Positions 8,597 through 17,199 of a stretch of DNA of 64,000 nucleotides are shown one piece after another (within the stretch, counting starts at the first letter, position 1; the number at the start of each line of letters is the position of its first letter). Made by a program: the position numbers and the translations under genes. The notes beneath the pieces are model-generated. The model was not told where the DNA came from. It worked only from the letters and a program-made list of their open reading frames with translations, and did not search any database. This DNA is from CAYUQT01 sp964596165 (GTDB taxonomy: Bacteria; Planctomycetota; Phycisphaerae; UBA1845; JAFGLZ01). The stretch spans positions 1 to 64,000 of the forward strand of contig CAZQTW010000006.1 in NCBI GenBank assembly GCA_964596165.1, in the 5' to 3' direction.

Positions 8597-10066
8597 ATGA
8601 AAAAGGCAGGTCGGACGCGCCGGGAATTCCTGAGAACCACCGCTCTGGCCGCCGCTGCTTGCGCCGCGCCGAGGACCCTGTTCGCAAAGAACGAGTCCAA
8701 CCGACGCCCGAACCTCCTCATCCTGTTCAGCGACGATCAGCGATTCGACACGATCGGCGGATTGAACAACCCGGCGATCAGAACGCCCCATCTCGACCGA
8801 CTGGCCCGCAGCGGCGTCGCCTTCAGTCACGCCCACACGATGGGAGCGATGTGCGGGGCCCTCTGCATACCTAGTCGGGCCATGTTGATGACCGGCCGGG
8901 GGTTGTTTCATCTTGAGGGCGTCGGGCATGTCATTCCACCCGACCACACCATGCTGCCCGAGGCTTTGCGGAAGTCAGGTTATGTCACGTTCGGGACCGG
9001 CAAGTGGCACAACGATCCCGCCTCGTACGCACGCGCCTTTTCACACGGGGCGAAGGTCTTCTTCGGCGGAATGACCGATCAGTCCGCCGTGCCCGTTCAG
9101 GACTTCGACGCCACCGGGCAATATCGGCGTGACCGGCAGTACATCGAACGCCGTTTCTCCACCGAACTGTTCAGCGATATGGCGATCGACTTCCTAAGAC
9201 AATACAAGGGCAACCAACCGTTTCTTCTCTACGTTGCGTATACGGCCCCCCACGATCCGCGAACGGCACCGAAGGAATTCGCGAACCTCTACCCGCCGGA
9301 GAAGATTGCCTTGCCGAGGAACTTCCTCCCCCAGCATCCCTTCGACAACGGCGATCTCCGAGTCCGTGACGAACTTCTCGCGCCGTTCCCTCGTACGCCT
9401 GAGGTCGTCAAGAAGCACATCGCCGATTACTACGCCATGATCAGCCACCTGGACTCCCAGGTTGGGCGCGTCCTCAAGGTGCTGGAGGAGACCGGTCATG
9501 CGGATGACACCATCGTTGTCTTTGCCGGCGATAACGGACTAGCCGTTGGGCAGCACGGCCTGATGGGTAAACAGAACCTTTACGATCACAGCGTTCGAGT
9601 GCCCTTGATGATTGCCGGACCGGGCATCCCGCGAGGTGTCACCTGCGACGCCCTGGTCTACCTGGCCGATATCTGTCCGACATTGTTTGAACTGACGGGA
9701 ACCTTGATTCCGGCATCCGTGGAGGCCAGGACCCTTGCCCCCCTCTTGAGGGATCCGACGGCCGCGTTCAGAAGCTCTCTGTGCTGCGCCTATGTCGGTT
9801 TCCAACGAAGTGTTCGGGCCGACGACTGGAAGATGATCTTGTACAATGTCAATGGAAAGAGGACGACGCAGTTGTTCAACGTGAGGGAGGATCCGTGGGA
9901 GACGAGAAACCTCGCCGAAGACCTCGCGCAGACTGATCGCCTAAGGAAGTTGACGGCGTTGCTCAAGGACTGGATGAAGAAGACGGACGACCCGTGCGAT
10001 CTGGACAAGCCGGACTGGGGTGTTGCTTCCGAAACGAAACCACGAACAGGCAAACGGACGCGATAG
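8597..10066 (+). CDS. Tat-exported sulfatase (formylglycine type)
   Basis: A 489-residue arylsulfatase-family protein. The N-terminus has a twin-arginine signal (TRREFLRTTALAAAACA). Metal site: LILFSDDQRFDT. The CIPSR core in GALCIPSRAMLMTGRG is the Cys-type sulfatase signature whose Cys is oxidised to formylglycine. TGKWHN and FAGDNGLAVGQHG supply further active-site residues. It probably desulfates carbohydrate in the periplasm. AAGGTAGG directly precedes ATG 8597. Planctomycetes carry many sulfatases, so the substrate cannot be assigned. No maturase (anSME or FGE) is adjacent. The flavodoxin-like gene starts 45 bases after its stop. Confidence 0.93.
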   Translation: MKKAGRTRREFLRTTALAAAACAAPRTLFAKNESNRRPNLLILFSDDQRFDTIGGLNNPAIRTPHLDRLARSGVAFSHAHTMGAMCGALCIPSRAMLMTGRGLFHLEGVGHVIPPDHTMLPEALRKSGYVTFGTGKWHNDPASYARAFSHGAKVFFGGMTDQSAVPVQDFDATGQYRRDRQYIERRFSTELFSDMAIDFLRQYKGNQPFLLYVAYTAPHDPRTAPKEFANLYPPEKIALPRNFLPQHPFDNGDLRVRDELLAPFPRTPEVVKKHIADYYAMISHLDSQVGRVLKVLEETGHADDTIVVFAGDNGLAVGQHGLMGKQNLYDHSVRVPLMIAGPGIPRGVTCDALVYLADICPTLFELTGTLIPASVEARTLAPLLRDPTAAFRSSLCCAYVGFQRSVRADDWKMILYNVNGKRTTQLFNVREDPWETRNLAEDLAQTDRLRKLTALLKDWMKKTDDPCDLDKPDWGVASETKPRTGKRTR

Positions 10067-10111
10067 TCTCGCTGGAGCGCCCGGGCCGGCATGGATGACG
10101 AAGGACGTCAT

Positions 10112-10669
10112 ATGAAGAGGATACTCGGCGTCGTTGGAAGCCCGCGAAGAAACGGCAATACGCACGTGTTGGTCTCAAAGATCCTCGAAGGCGCGACCCA
10201 GGCCGGCGCCGTCGCGGAGACCCTCTTCCTCAAGGACGTGATGATCCAGGAATGCGACGGATGCCACGCCTGCTGGTCGGACAGGGGTTGCGCAAAGAAT
10301 GATGACATGACCAGACTCTATCCCAAGATCACTGAGAGCGACGTCATCGTTTTCGGAACACCGGTGTACTGGTACGGACCCACGGCCCTGATGAAGGTGT
10401 TTGTGGATCGTTTCGTCTACTTCAACGGGGCGGCAAACCGGCCGAAGATCCGGGGCAAGACTGCGGCAATTGCCGTTCCCTTTGAGGAAGGGGATGAGGC
10501 CACCGCCGACCTGGTCGTGAGATTCTTCGAGCTGTCGCTGCAATACTTGGAGATGCAGCTTGTAGGAAAGGTCATTGTGCCGGGCGTAACGGCGCGGGGT
10601 GAGGTCATCGACAGACCGGACCACATTCGAACGGCCCTGGAACTGGGCGCCAAGCTGGCTCGAGAGTGA
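10112..10669 (+). CDS. flavodoxin-fold NAD(P)H-dependent oxidoreductase
   Basis: A 185-residue flavoprotein of the NADPH-dependent FMN reductase / flavodoxin_2-like group. The FMN phosphate loop is GSPRRNGNTHVLV, and GTPVYWYGPTALMKVFVDR is the second flavin-contact motif. A CDGCHACW-x4-GCAKNDDM segment carries four cysteines, typical of iron-sulfur flavoprotein-like members, though the compact cluster motif of true Isf proteins is not obvious. ATG 10112 has AAGGA 6 bases upstream; ATG 10091 would add 7 residues. It is probably co-transcribed with the sulfatase. Confidence 0.85.
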   Translation: MKRILGVVGSPRRNGNTHVLVSKILEGATQAGAVAETLFLKDVMIQECDGCHACWSDRGCAKNDDMTRLYPKITESDVIVFGTPVYWYGPTALMKVFVDRFVYFNGAANRPKIRGKTAAIAVPFEEGDEATADLVVRFFELSLQYLEMQLVGKVIVPGVTARGEVIDRPDHIRTALELGAKLARE

Positions 10670-10787
10670 GCGAACATTTCCGGGAATGGGTTCACAACCT
10701 TCCAGAACACATTCTTCATGAAAGTAAGCCCCCTTTGCGAAATGCCGGAGTAGCCAATCCAACTCATCCAAGTTAGACTACGGCATC

Positions 10788-13064
10788 GTGTCCACTGAGA
10801 GAGTCAGCACTGCGGCCGGCGGTGCCGGGATGGAAAGAATGTGCCTTTCATCGCCGCCCGCCGCCCTGCGCATCGCCCTGCCGGCAGCGATATTCCTGCT
10901 GACCTGCCTAATGTTTCTGCCTGCCGTGTGGAACGGCTTTGTTACACTCGATGACCCAAAGAACTTCCTGGACAACCAAAACTTCCGCGGCCTGGGATGG
11001 GAAAACGTGCGCTGGGCATGGACGACCTTCCATAATGGAGCCTATCAACCGCTGAGCTGGATCCTGTTTAGTGCCCAGTATGTCGGATGGCAGCTAAACC
11101 CACTGGGGTATCACCTCGTCAGCCTGCTGCTTCAGGGAATCAACGCGGTATTGTTCTATTGGCTCGCCTTGCGGCTGCTTGCGCTGGCGATGCCCCCGCC
11201 GAATCCGGAACAACCCCTGGCGATGCGTCTCTCGGCCGCCCTAGCGGCCATGCTGTTCTCTATCCACCCCCTTCGAACGGAAGCGGTTGCTTGGCTCTCC
11301 ACTCAACCTTACCTCACGGTCGGGATGTTCTATCTGCTCTGTCTCTTGGCCTATCTTCGCGCGTGCACGCTCGAAAGCACTCGCCGCCCTCGAATCCTCT
11401 GGCTGAGCATCGCGTGCGCGTGCTACTGCGGGTCGATCCTTTCAAAGGGAGTAGGTGTGGGTTTGATAGCCGTGTTGGTGATATTGGACATCTATCCGCT
11501 GCGTCGCCTGTGGCCCGGCAAGTCCCATGCTCAAATCGGACCGCCCACATGGGTCGTTCTGCTCGAAAAGCTGCCCTTTCTCGTCCTCGGATTGGTGTCC
11601 GCCTGGCTGGCCTTATTGAGCAAGCGGGAGGCCATGGTTCCTCTGGGCAGCTACGACATTCCCCACCGCATCGTTCAGGCCGCCTGGGGCATCATGTTCT
11701 ACGTACACAAGACCGTCCTGCCAACCGGACTTTCGCCGTGGTATCAGCTTCCGGAAGGTTTCAGCGTTTGGGAACCCCGGTTTGTAATCAGTGTCATACT
11801 CGTCTTGGTGGTCACGATCGCCGCGATCCGGGCCTGGAAACGATATCCGGCGGTGACTATGCTCTGGTTCTACTACCTCGTGGTACTCCTCCCTCTGAGC
11901 CACCTAGTTCGTCTGGGGCGCCAGGCGGCTGCCGATCGTTATAGCTATGTCTCGTGCATGGGTTGGGCCTTGCTCGGCGGGGCCGGCTGGCTCGCCGCGT
12001 GGCGAGCCCGTGCCGAAGGACGGATAGGACGGCCCCAATTCCGCGGAATCGGGATCGCGGCCTGTGCCTTCTGCGTCTTCCTCGGTGCGATGTCTTGGCG
12101 ACAGACCCAGTTCTGGCGGGACGGCGTCGCGCTGTGGAGCCGCGCCGTCGAAGTCTCACCCGATATCGCCATTCCGAGAAGCAACCTTGCCCTGGAATTG
12201 CGATCGCGCGGCGACCTGGTCAACGCAGCCAAGCAGGCACAGGAAGCTATACGACTTGAACCCAACGAGTCTTATCCGCGCGTCAATCTTGCCATGGTCC
12301 TCCTGGACATGGGTCGCCCGGATCTTGCGATTGAGCAGCTTAAACTCGTCCTGAGCATGAGACCCAACGATCCCCACGCCTGTGGAAACCTGGGCGGAAT
12401 CTACGTGGCCATGGGTCGATATGATGAGGCCATCGAGTATCTGCAGAAGGCATCGGCCGGTCCAAACCCTCCTGACGCCCGAACCCATCTGAATCTCGCC
12501 ACCGCCCTGACCCGCAAGAAGCGCCCTGATGAGGCCATCCGGCACTGCCGCGAGGCCCTCAAGATCGAGCCCGAGATGGCCGAAGCGTACAGTCTTTGGG
12601 GGGCCGCCCTTTCGACCAAGGGTGACAACGACGCGGCCATTCGCCAAATGCGCCGCGCCCTGGAGATTGACGCGCATTGCGTGGCGGCAAGACTGAACCT
12701 GGCTCGCGTCCTCGCGGCGCAACAGCAGCACCGTCAAGCGCTGGATGTCCTTCGAGCATGCCCGGCCGGTGAGAAGACGGACCCGAGGGTGCCGGCCGAG
12801 CTCGTCCGCATGCTGTTGTCGTGCCCGCAACCGGACCTCCGAAACCCCTCCGAAGCCCTCCATATCGCGGAAGAGGCTCACCGCCAATCGGGCAGACGAA
12901 ATGCGGAAGTACTCGAAGTGTACGCTGCCGCCTTGGCGGCCAACGGCATGCTCGACCAGGCGGTCGTGGTGGGTCGTCAAGCCATCGAATTGGCCCGATT
13001 GCAGAATCGAACAGACCTTGTCGCACGTATCTCCCAAGCCGTTGAGACATACCAGCGACGCTAA
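10788..13064 (+). CDS. TMTC-like polytopic membrane protein with C-terminal TPR array
   Basis: A 758-residue paralogue of the protein at 3777-6446. The N-terminal half is polytopic. Its first loop carries the GT-C-like acidic motif LDDPKNFLDN followed by YQPLSWILFSAQYVGW, and the last third is TPRs (EAIRLEPNESYPRVNLAMVL, EAIRHCREALKIEPEMAEAY). The start is GTG 10788 or ATG 10830; no strong ribosome binding site decides between them. It stands alone between the flavodoxin-like gene and icd. Glycosyltransferase function is inferred from topology and the TMTC-like layout. Some planctomycete proteins with this layout are annotated only as TPR proteins. Confidence 0.78.
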   Translation: MSTERVSTAAGGAGMERMCLSSPPAALRIALPAAIFLLTCLMFLPAVWNGFVTLDDPKNFLDNQNFRGLGWENVRWAWTTFHNGAYQPLSWILFSAQYVGWQLNPLGYHLVSLLLQGINAVLFYWLALRLLALAMPPPNPEQPLAMRLSAALAAMLFSIHPLRTEAVAWLSTQPYLTVGMFYLLCLLAYLRACTLESTRRPRILWLSIACACYCGSILSKGVGVGLIAVLVILDIYPLRRLWPGKSHAQIGPPTWVVLLEKLPFLVLGLVSAWLALLSKREAMVPLGSYDIPHRIVQAAWGIMFYVHKTVLPTGLSPWYQLPEGFSVWEPRFVISVILVLVVTIAAIRAWKRYPAVTMLWFYYLVVLLPLSHLVRLGRQAAADRYSYVSCMGWALLGGAGWLAAWRARAEGRIGRPQFRGIGIAACAFCVFLGAMSWRQTQFWRDGVALWSRAVEVSPDIAIPRSNLALELRSRGDLVNAAKQAQEAIRLEPNESYPRVNLAMVLLDMGRPDLAIEQLKLVLSMRPNDPHACGNLGGIYVAMGRYDEAIEYLQKASAGPNPPDARTHLNLATALTRKKRPDEAIRHCREALKIEPEMAEAYSLWGAALSTKGDNDAAIRQMRRALEIDAHCVAARLNLARVLAAQQQHRQALDVLRACPAGEKTDPRVPAELVRMLLSCPQPDLRNPSEALHIAEEAHRQSGRRNAEVLEVYAAALAANGMLDQAVVVGRQAIELARLQNRTDLVARISQAVETYQRR

Positions 13065-13075
13065 AGCCTTGTGCG

Positions 13076-13104
13076 TTGACGACGCGCCGACACGAAGGTA
13101 GCAT
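13076..13104 (+). promoter_or_regulatory. sigma70-type promoter for isocitrate dehydrogenase
   Basis: TTGACG (13076-13081), a 17-base spacer and TAGCAT (13099-13104). This predicts transcription from about 13111 and a leader of about 50 bases to the icd start. Confidence 0.55.
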
Positions 13105-13161
13105 CCGATCCAGATGCGTGTGAACCCATGAGTGATCCCGAAATGCGAAAGCAGGTGACGT

Positions 13162-14580
13162 ATGACCCGCATGGCTTGCCCCATCCAGATCCCACCCGAT
13201 GGCGAACCGATCACCCTTGGATCGGACGGCGTTCTGCGTGTTCCGGACCGACCGATTCTCCCCTTTGTGGAGGGTGACGGAACCGGCCCGGACATCTGGC
13301 GCGCGAGCCGACCGGTTTTTGATGCGGCCGTCCACAAAGCCTACGGACCCCGGCGGCGTATTGCCTGGATGGAAGTGCCGGCCGGTGAGAAGGCCTACCG
13401 CACGACGGGCAACTGGCTGCCCGATGAGACGGTGGCCGCGTTTCAGAGGTTTCGAGTCGGCATCAAGGGCCCGCTCACAACGCCCGTCGGCGGCGGCATC
13501 CGCAGCCTGAATGTCGCCCTGCGCCAACTGCTCGACTTGTACGTCTGCCTTCGCCCCGTGCGCTATTTCCCCGGGGTACCCACTCCCGTTCGACGGCCCG
13601 AGTTGGTCAACATGGTGATCTTCCGCGAGAACACGGAAGACATTTACGCCGGCATTGAATGGCCGGCCCGATCGGACGAGGCAAGGAAGGTCGTCAAGTG
13701 GCTTCGGAAAAAGATGGGCGTAAAGAAGATTCGTTTCCCCAAGTCCAGCGGCATCGGCATCAAGCCGATCAGCGAGAAGGGCAGCAAACGACTGATCGGC
13801 GCCGCTATCGACTACGCCCTACGACACGGTCGCAAGAGCCTCACCCTCGTCCACAAAGGCAACATCATGAAATTCACCGAGGGGGCGTTCCGCGACTGGG
13901 GCTATGAGCTCGCCAAGGACACGTATCGCGATCAGTGTGTCACCCAGCGGGAGAGCTGGATGCTGGGCAACTGCGAGACCCGCCCCGGCCTGCCCCACGC
14001 GGAAAACGCCAGGATCATCGAGCCCGGCTTCGACCTGCTGAATGCCGAAGCCCAGTTCAGGCTCGTGGAGGAAGTCAGAACGACCGTCGAGAAGATCTGG
14101 AGCACCCATGGCGACGGAAAGTGGAAGTCCAAGCTCCTGATAAAGGATGCGATCGCCGACAACTTCCTCCAACAGATTCTGACCAGGCCCAATGAGTTCG
14201 ACGTCATCGCAACGACCAACCTGAACGGAGATTACATCTCCGACGCCCTGGCCGCCCAAGTCGGAGGGATCGGAATCGCCCCGGGTGGGAACATCAACTA
14301 CGCCACCGGCCACGCGATCTTTGAAGCGACTCATGGAACCGCGCCCAAGTACGCCAACAAAGACCAGGTAAACCCCGGTTCGGTCATCCTGAGCGGCGAA
14401 ATGATGCTCCGGCACCTGGGCTGGAACGAAGCGGCCGATCTGATCATCAAGGGCATGGAAGGCGCAATCGCCGCCAGAACAGTTACCTATGACTTCGATC
14501 GCCTGATGAAGGCCGAAGGCTACCAGGCCACGTGCGTCACGTGCAGCGAGTTTGGCCGGGCTATCATCGACCACATGTAG
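13162..14580 (+). CDS. icd: isocitrate dehydrogenase, NADP-type
   Basis: A 472-residue isocitrate/isopropylmalate dehydrogenase-family enzyme that oxidatively decarboxylates isocitrate to 2-oxoglutarate in the TCA cycle. Seen: FVEGDGTGPDIW (N-terminus), a substrate-binding region GGGIRSLNVALRQ, VNMVIFRENTEDIYAGIEW, the catalytic Lys region LVHKGNIMKFTEGAF, TTNLNGDYISDALAAQVGG (metal Asp), and ATHGTAPKYA near the cofactor site. It is about 50 residues longer than E. coli Icd, mainly through a mid-domain insertion as in cyanobacterial-type enzymes. ATG 13162 follows AGGTGA. It is monocistronic and has its own promoter at 13076-13104. Confidence 0.95.
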   Translation: MTRMACPIQIPPDGEPITLGSDGVLRVPDRPILPFVEGDGTGPDIWRASRPVFDAAVHKAYGPRRRIAWMEVPAGEKAYRTTGNWLPDETVAAFQRFRVGIKGPLTTPVGGGIRSLNVALRQLLDLYVCLRPVRYFPGVPTPVRRPELVNMVIFRENTEDIYAGIEWPARSDEARKVVKWLRKKMGVKKIRFPKSSGIGIKPISEKGSKRLIGAAIDYALRHGRKSLTLVHKGNIMKFTEGAFRDWGYELAKDTYRDQCVTQRESWMLGNCETRPGLPHAENARIIEPGFDLLNAEAQFRLVEEVRTTVEKIWSTHGDGKWKSKLLIKDAIADNFLQQILTRPNEFDVIATTNLNGDYISDALAAQVGGIGIAPGGNINYATGHAIFEATHGTAPKYANKDQVNPGSVILSGEMMLRHLGWNEAADLIIKGMEGAIAARTVTYDFDRLMKAEGYQATCVTCSEFGRAIIDHM

Positions 14581-14846
14581 CGCGACCACGCCGCGAAGAC
14601 AGAGCCTGAATGCGCCCCGTCATGATTCCCCCGTCGAAGGAATCCAGTCGAAGGACCCGAGAGACGGTGGGTAGGGTCATCGGTTGCACCATGCAGCCAA
14701 CGCATCCTCGCTCCCCGTGTCCACGGCGATCTTGACGAGGCCAGCCTTGCCACATGGGGTAGTGAACGGACAGTCCTCCTCCTCTTCACACCGAACGGAA
14801 CCACTGGGTACTGCCCAACCACAGAACATAACCAGCGTACCGCATT

Positions 14847-15070
14847 GAAGTTATATAAGATCATAATTTATATAATACTTTTTCCTATAGGCCCGTCAGA
14901 ATATAATCATGATAATTCTTACTTATATACTTGCATTGCATACAAAACTGTGATACGTATTCATCAGATGACGTTTCGGCGAGGATTATCGCACTTCGTG
15001 CGAATACCATAGTGCTTTTCCCCTCCGGAAAGCACCGGCGAGTCCTAGCGATTCACCGGTGTTTTCTTTT
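14847..15070 (+). ncRNA. candidate structured non-coding RNA in AT-rich intergenic island
   Basis: The gene-free stretch 14581-15160 is ordinary GC-rich sequence up to about 14846. It then becomes strongly AT-rich (14847-14960) with two perfect TATAAT boxes at 14871 and 14902. Three hairpins follow: TCGCAC/GTGCGA (14989-15003), GTGCTTTTC/GGAAAGCAC (15012-15035, 9 bp, one G-U) and a terminator hairpin ending at 15065. No credible ORF lies inside. I propose a plus-strand transcript from about 14914 to 15070; an icd 3' untranslated region or an attenuator are alternatives. Only the hairpins are directly seen. Confidence 0.4.
15029..15070 (+). terminator. strong intrinsic terminator
   Basis: AAAGCACCGG (15029-15038) pairs with CCGGTGTTTT (15056-15065). 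An inner GAGTC/GATTC stem (15040-15044 with 15050-15054) extends the helix past one mismatch, and the tract TTTTCTTTT (15062-15070) follows. It points along the plus strand. Its 5' arm overlaps the 3' arm of the preceding hairpin (15027-15035), so the two cannot form together. Confidence 0.65.
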
Positions 15071-15160
15071 GGGCGACACAGCCGAAGTTGCCCCTCATGC
15101 TACTGAGCATCCTGGCACCTTCCAGATGTCATCTCGCAGACCCAGACAAATAGACAGGTT

Positions 15161-15433
15161 TCAGTGGGCCACATCAAACGTCGAGAACCGACCTGTGGCA
15201 GGGGCCTCGGTCATCTGGACATCTCGAACGTACCCCCTCATGTGGCCCCGAATCGCCTCGATGAAGCGATCGATCTCCTGAGGCTCTCCCTCCGCCACGA
15301 CCTCCACCCGACCGTCATGGAGGTTTCTGACGTACCCGACGACCTCAAAGCCCGCGGAAACCCGACAGGCCGTATAGCGGAAGCCGACCCCCTGAACACG
15401 ACCGGAAAAGTAGGCGATTCGTTGAACGGCCAC
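15161..15433 (-). CDS. acyP: acylphosphatase
   Basis: A 90-residue acylphosphatase that hydrolyses acyl phosphates such as carbamoyl phosphate. The phosphate-binding loop and catalytic Arg are in FSGRVQGVGFRYTA, and the second signature GYVRNLHDGRVEVVAEG has the catalytic Asn (YVRN). The length is normal for the family. GTG 15433 has GGAGG at 8 bases. It is divergent from tgt with 258 bases between them and appears monocistronic. Confidence 0.94.
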   Translation of the reverse strand: MAVQRIAYFSGRVQGVGFRYTACRVSAGFEVVGYVRNLHDGRVEVVAEGEPQEIDRFIEAIRGHMRGYVRDVQMTEAPATGRFSTFDVAH

Positions 15434-15691
15434 GACGTGTTCCTCCCTGATCGTGAGGAATCAGCCTGCAAGAGGCGACCGACCCAGATTCTACCGCCGC
15501 GGGAAACCGATCGCCATCAGATTCACTCAACCCCCGCCCTGCCCGACGTGGACGGCCGCTCCGCTCGCCGATACCATCGTCCGCCGTATTCGCAAGACGG
15601 CCGCGGTGGAGCATGGTCCTCTTGGAGGACTGAGGCCAGGCGGTCCTTCTCTTGATCACAACGGCCACGGGCCGCGTGCGAGCGTGCAGGC

Positions 15692-16831
15692 ATGTTTGGC
15701 TTTCAGGTACTTCAGCAAGACCCGACTACGGCGGCTCGTAAGGGACGCCTGCTGAGCCCCCACGGCACCATCGAGACCCCGGTCTTCATGCCCGTCGGAA
15801 CGCGGGCGGCGGTCAAGGGCATAACGCCGGATCAACTGACGGCCACGGGAACACAGATCATCCTGGGCAACACATATCACCTTCAGCTCCGTCCGGGCGC
15901 GGACACGATCGAACGGTTGGGCGGTCTACATCGTTTCATGGGTTGGTCCGGCCCGATTCTAACCGACAGCGGCGGCTATCAGGTCTTCTCGCTGGCCGAG
16001 CTGGTTAGGATCGATGAGGACGGCGTGACGTTCCGCTCCCCGATCGATGGGGCGATCCTCCGCCTGGATCCGCGAGTTGCCACTCGAATCCAGAACCAAC
16101 TCGGCGCCGATTTCATCATGTGTTTCGACCAGTGCCCGCCCTATCCGTGTGAACGTGCCCACGCGCTGGCGGCCGTCGAACGAACCATTCGTTGGGCCGC
16201 GGAGTGCAAGGCCGCTCACCAATACCCTGATCGCCAATGGCTGTTCAGCATCAACCAGGGCGGTGTCCATGGCGATCTCAGACGACAATGCGCGGAAGCC
16301 CTGGCCGAGATCGACTTGCCGGGCTGCGCGATCGGCGGAGTGAGCGTCGGCGAATCACACGAGCAGATGGTGGAGGTCCTTGATGAGGTATGCCCCCTGC
16401 TGCCGCCGGACCGCCCCCGGTATCTGATGGGCGTCGGCATGCCGCGAGACATCGTGGCGGCGGTCGCGCGCGGCGTGGACATGTTCGATTGCGTCTTGCC
16501 CACACGCAACGGGCGTAACGGTTACGCCTTCGCCGCCGGCGGTCCCCTGAGGCTGCGAAACGCCCAATACGCCCTCGACGCGCAACCCATTGAACCCGGC
16601 TGCGACTGCACGACCTGTCGGAAGTTCACGCGAGCGTATCTGCGCCACCTCTTCATGACGGGCGAGATGCTCGGACCGATCTTGGTGTCGATTCACAACC
16701 TGTCGTTCTATCATCGCCTGATGACCAGGCTCCGCGACTTGATCGGTAAGGGCATGTTGGGGACAATCATCGATGAGTTTCCCATCGCCGGAATGGCGGC
16801 GAACGGACGTGAGGAGGCAAACGGCGAATGA
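15692..16831 (+). CDS. tgt: queuine tRNA-ribosyltransferase
   Basis: A 379-residue bacterial TGT that exchanges guanine-34 for preQ1 in tRNAs with GUN anticodons. Active-site regions are ILTDSGGYQVFSL (first Asp) and GVDMFDCVLPTRNGRNG (nucleophile Asp). Substrate loop: GGVSVGE. Zinc ligands: the CDCTTC pair followed by YLRHLF. Full length and intact. ATG 15692 has only a weak AGG upstream. Its stop overlaps the yajC start (ATGA), so the two are coupled. Confidence 0.96.
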   Translation: MFGFQVLQQDPTTAARKGRLLSPHGTIETPVFMPVGTRAAVKGITPDQLTATGTQIILGNTYHLQLRPGADTIERLGGLHRFMGWSGPILTDSGGYQVFSLAELVRIDEDGVTFRSPIDGAILRLDPRVATRIQNQLGADFIMCFDQCPPYPCERAHALAAVERTIRWAAECKAAHQYPDRQWLFSINQGGVHGDLRRQCAEALAEIDLPGCAIGGVSVGESHEQMVEVLDEVCPLLPPDRPRYLMGVGMPRDIVAAVARGVDMFDCVLPTRNGRNGYAFAAGGPLRLRNAQYALDAQPIEPGCDCTTCRKFTRAYLRHLFMTGEMLGPILVSIHNLSFYHRLMTRLRDLIGKGMLGTIIDEFPIAGMAANGREEANGE

Positions 16832-17199
16832 GTAGGCTCGAACTAGCATCGATTTCATCCCTGAGTCCCCTCTTGGCCGAGGGCGGCGACGCCGGTCAGC
16901 CCGGAGCAGGCGGAAGCACGCTGTTCATCGGCCTGATTCTGGCGATGCTGGTCTTCTGGGTGATCACGCTCCGCGGCAGTCAGAAGGACAAGAAGAAGCG
17001 TCAACAGATGCTCGACGCCATGGCCAAGAACGACAAGGTGCTGACGATCGGCGGTATCATCGGCACCGTCGTTCTCGTGAAGGACAACGAGGTGGTCGTC
17101 AAGGTCGACGAGACCAACAACACCAAGATCACGTTTGCACGCAGTGCAATTCAAAAGATCATCACGGAAGAGGACGAGAAGGCGCCCGAGAAGAAGTAG
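16828..17199 (+). CDS. yajC: preprotein translocase subunit YajC
   Basis: A 123-residue single-span membrane protein of the Sec accessory complex. One hydrophobic helix (LFIGLILAMLVFWVITL) is followed by the conserved RGSQKDKKKRQQMLDAMAKN and the small domain KVLTIGGIIGTVVLVKDNEV. It overlaps tgt by 4 bases, the common tgt-yajC arrangement. The usual downstream secD and secF are absent: the next gene converges and overlaps the last 38 bases of yajC. Confidence 0.93.
   Translation: MSRLELASISSLSPLLAEGGDAGQPGAGGSTLFIGLILAMLVFWVITLRGSQKDKKKRQQMLDAMAKNDKVLTIGGIIGTVVLVKDNEVVVKVDETNNTKITFARSAIQKIITEEDEKAPEKK

Noticed and set aside
12156..13337. A 393-codon minus-strand frame
   Set aside because: It is antisense to the TPR region of the 758-residue protein; a repetitive-coding shadow.
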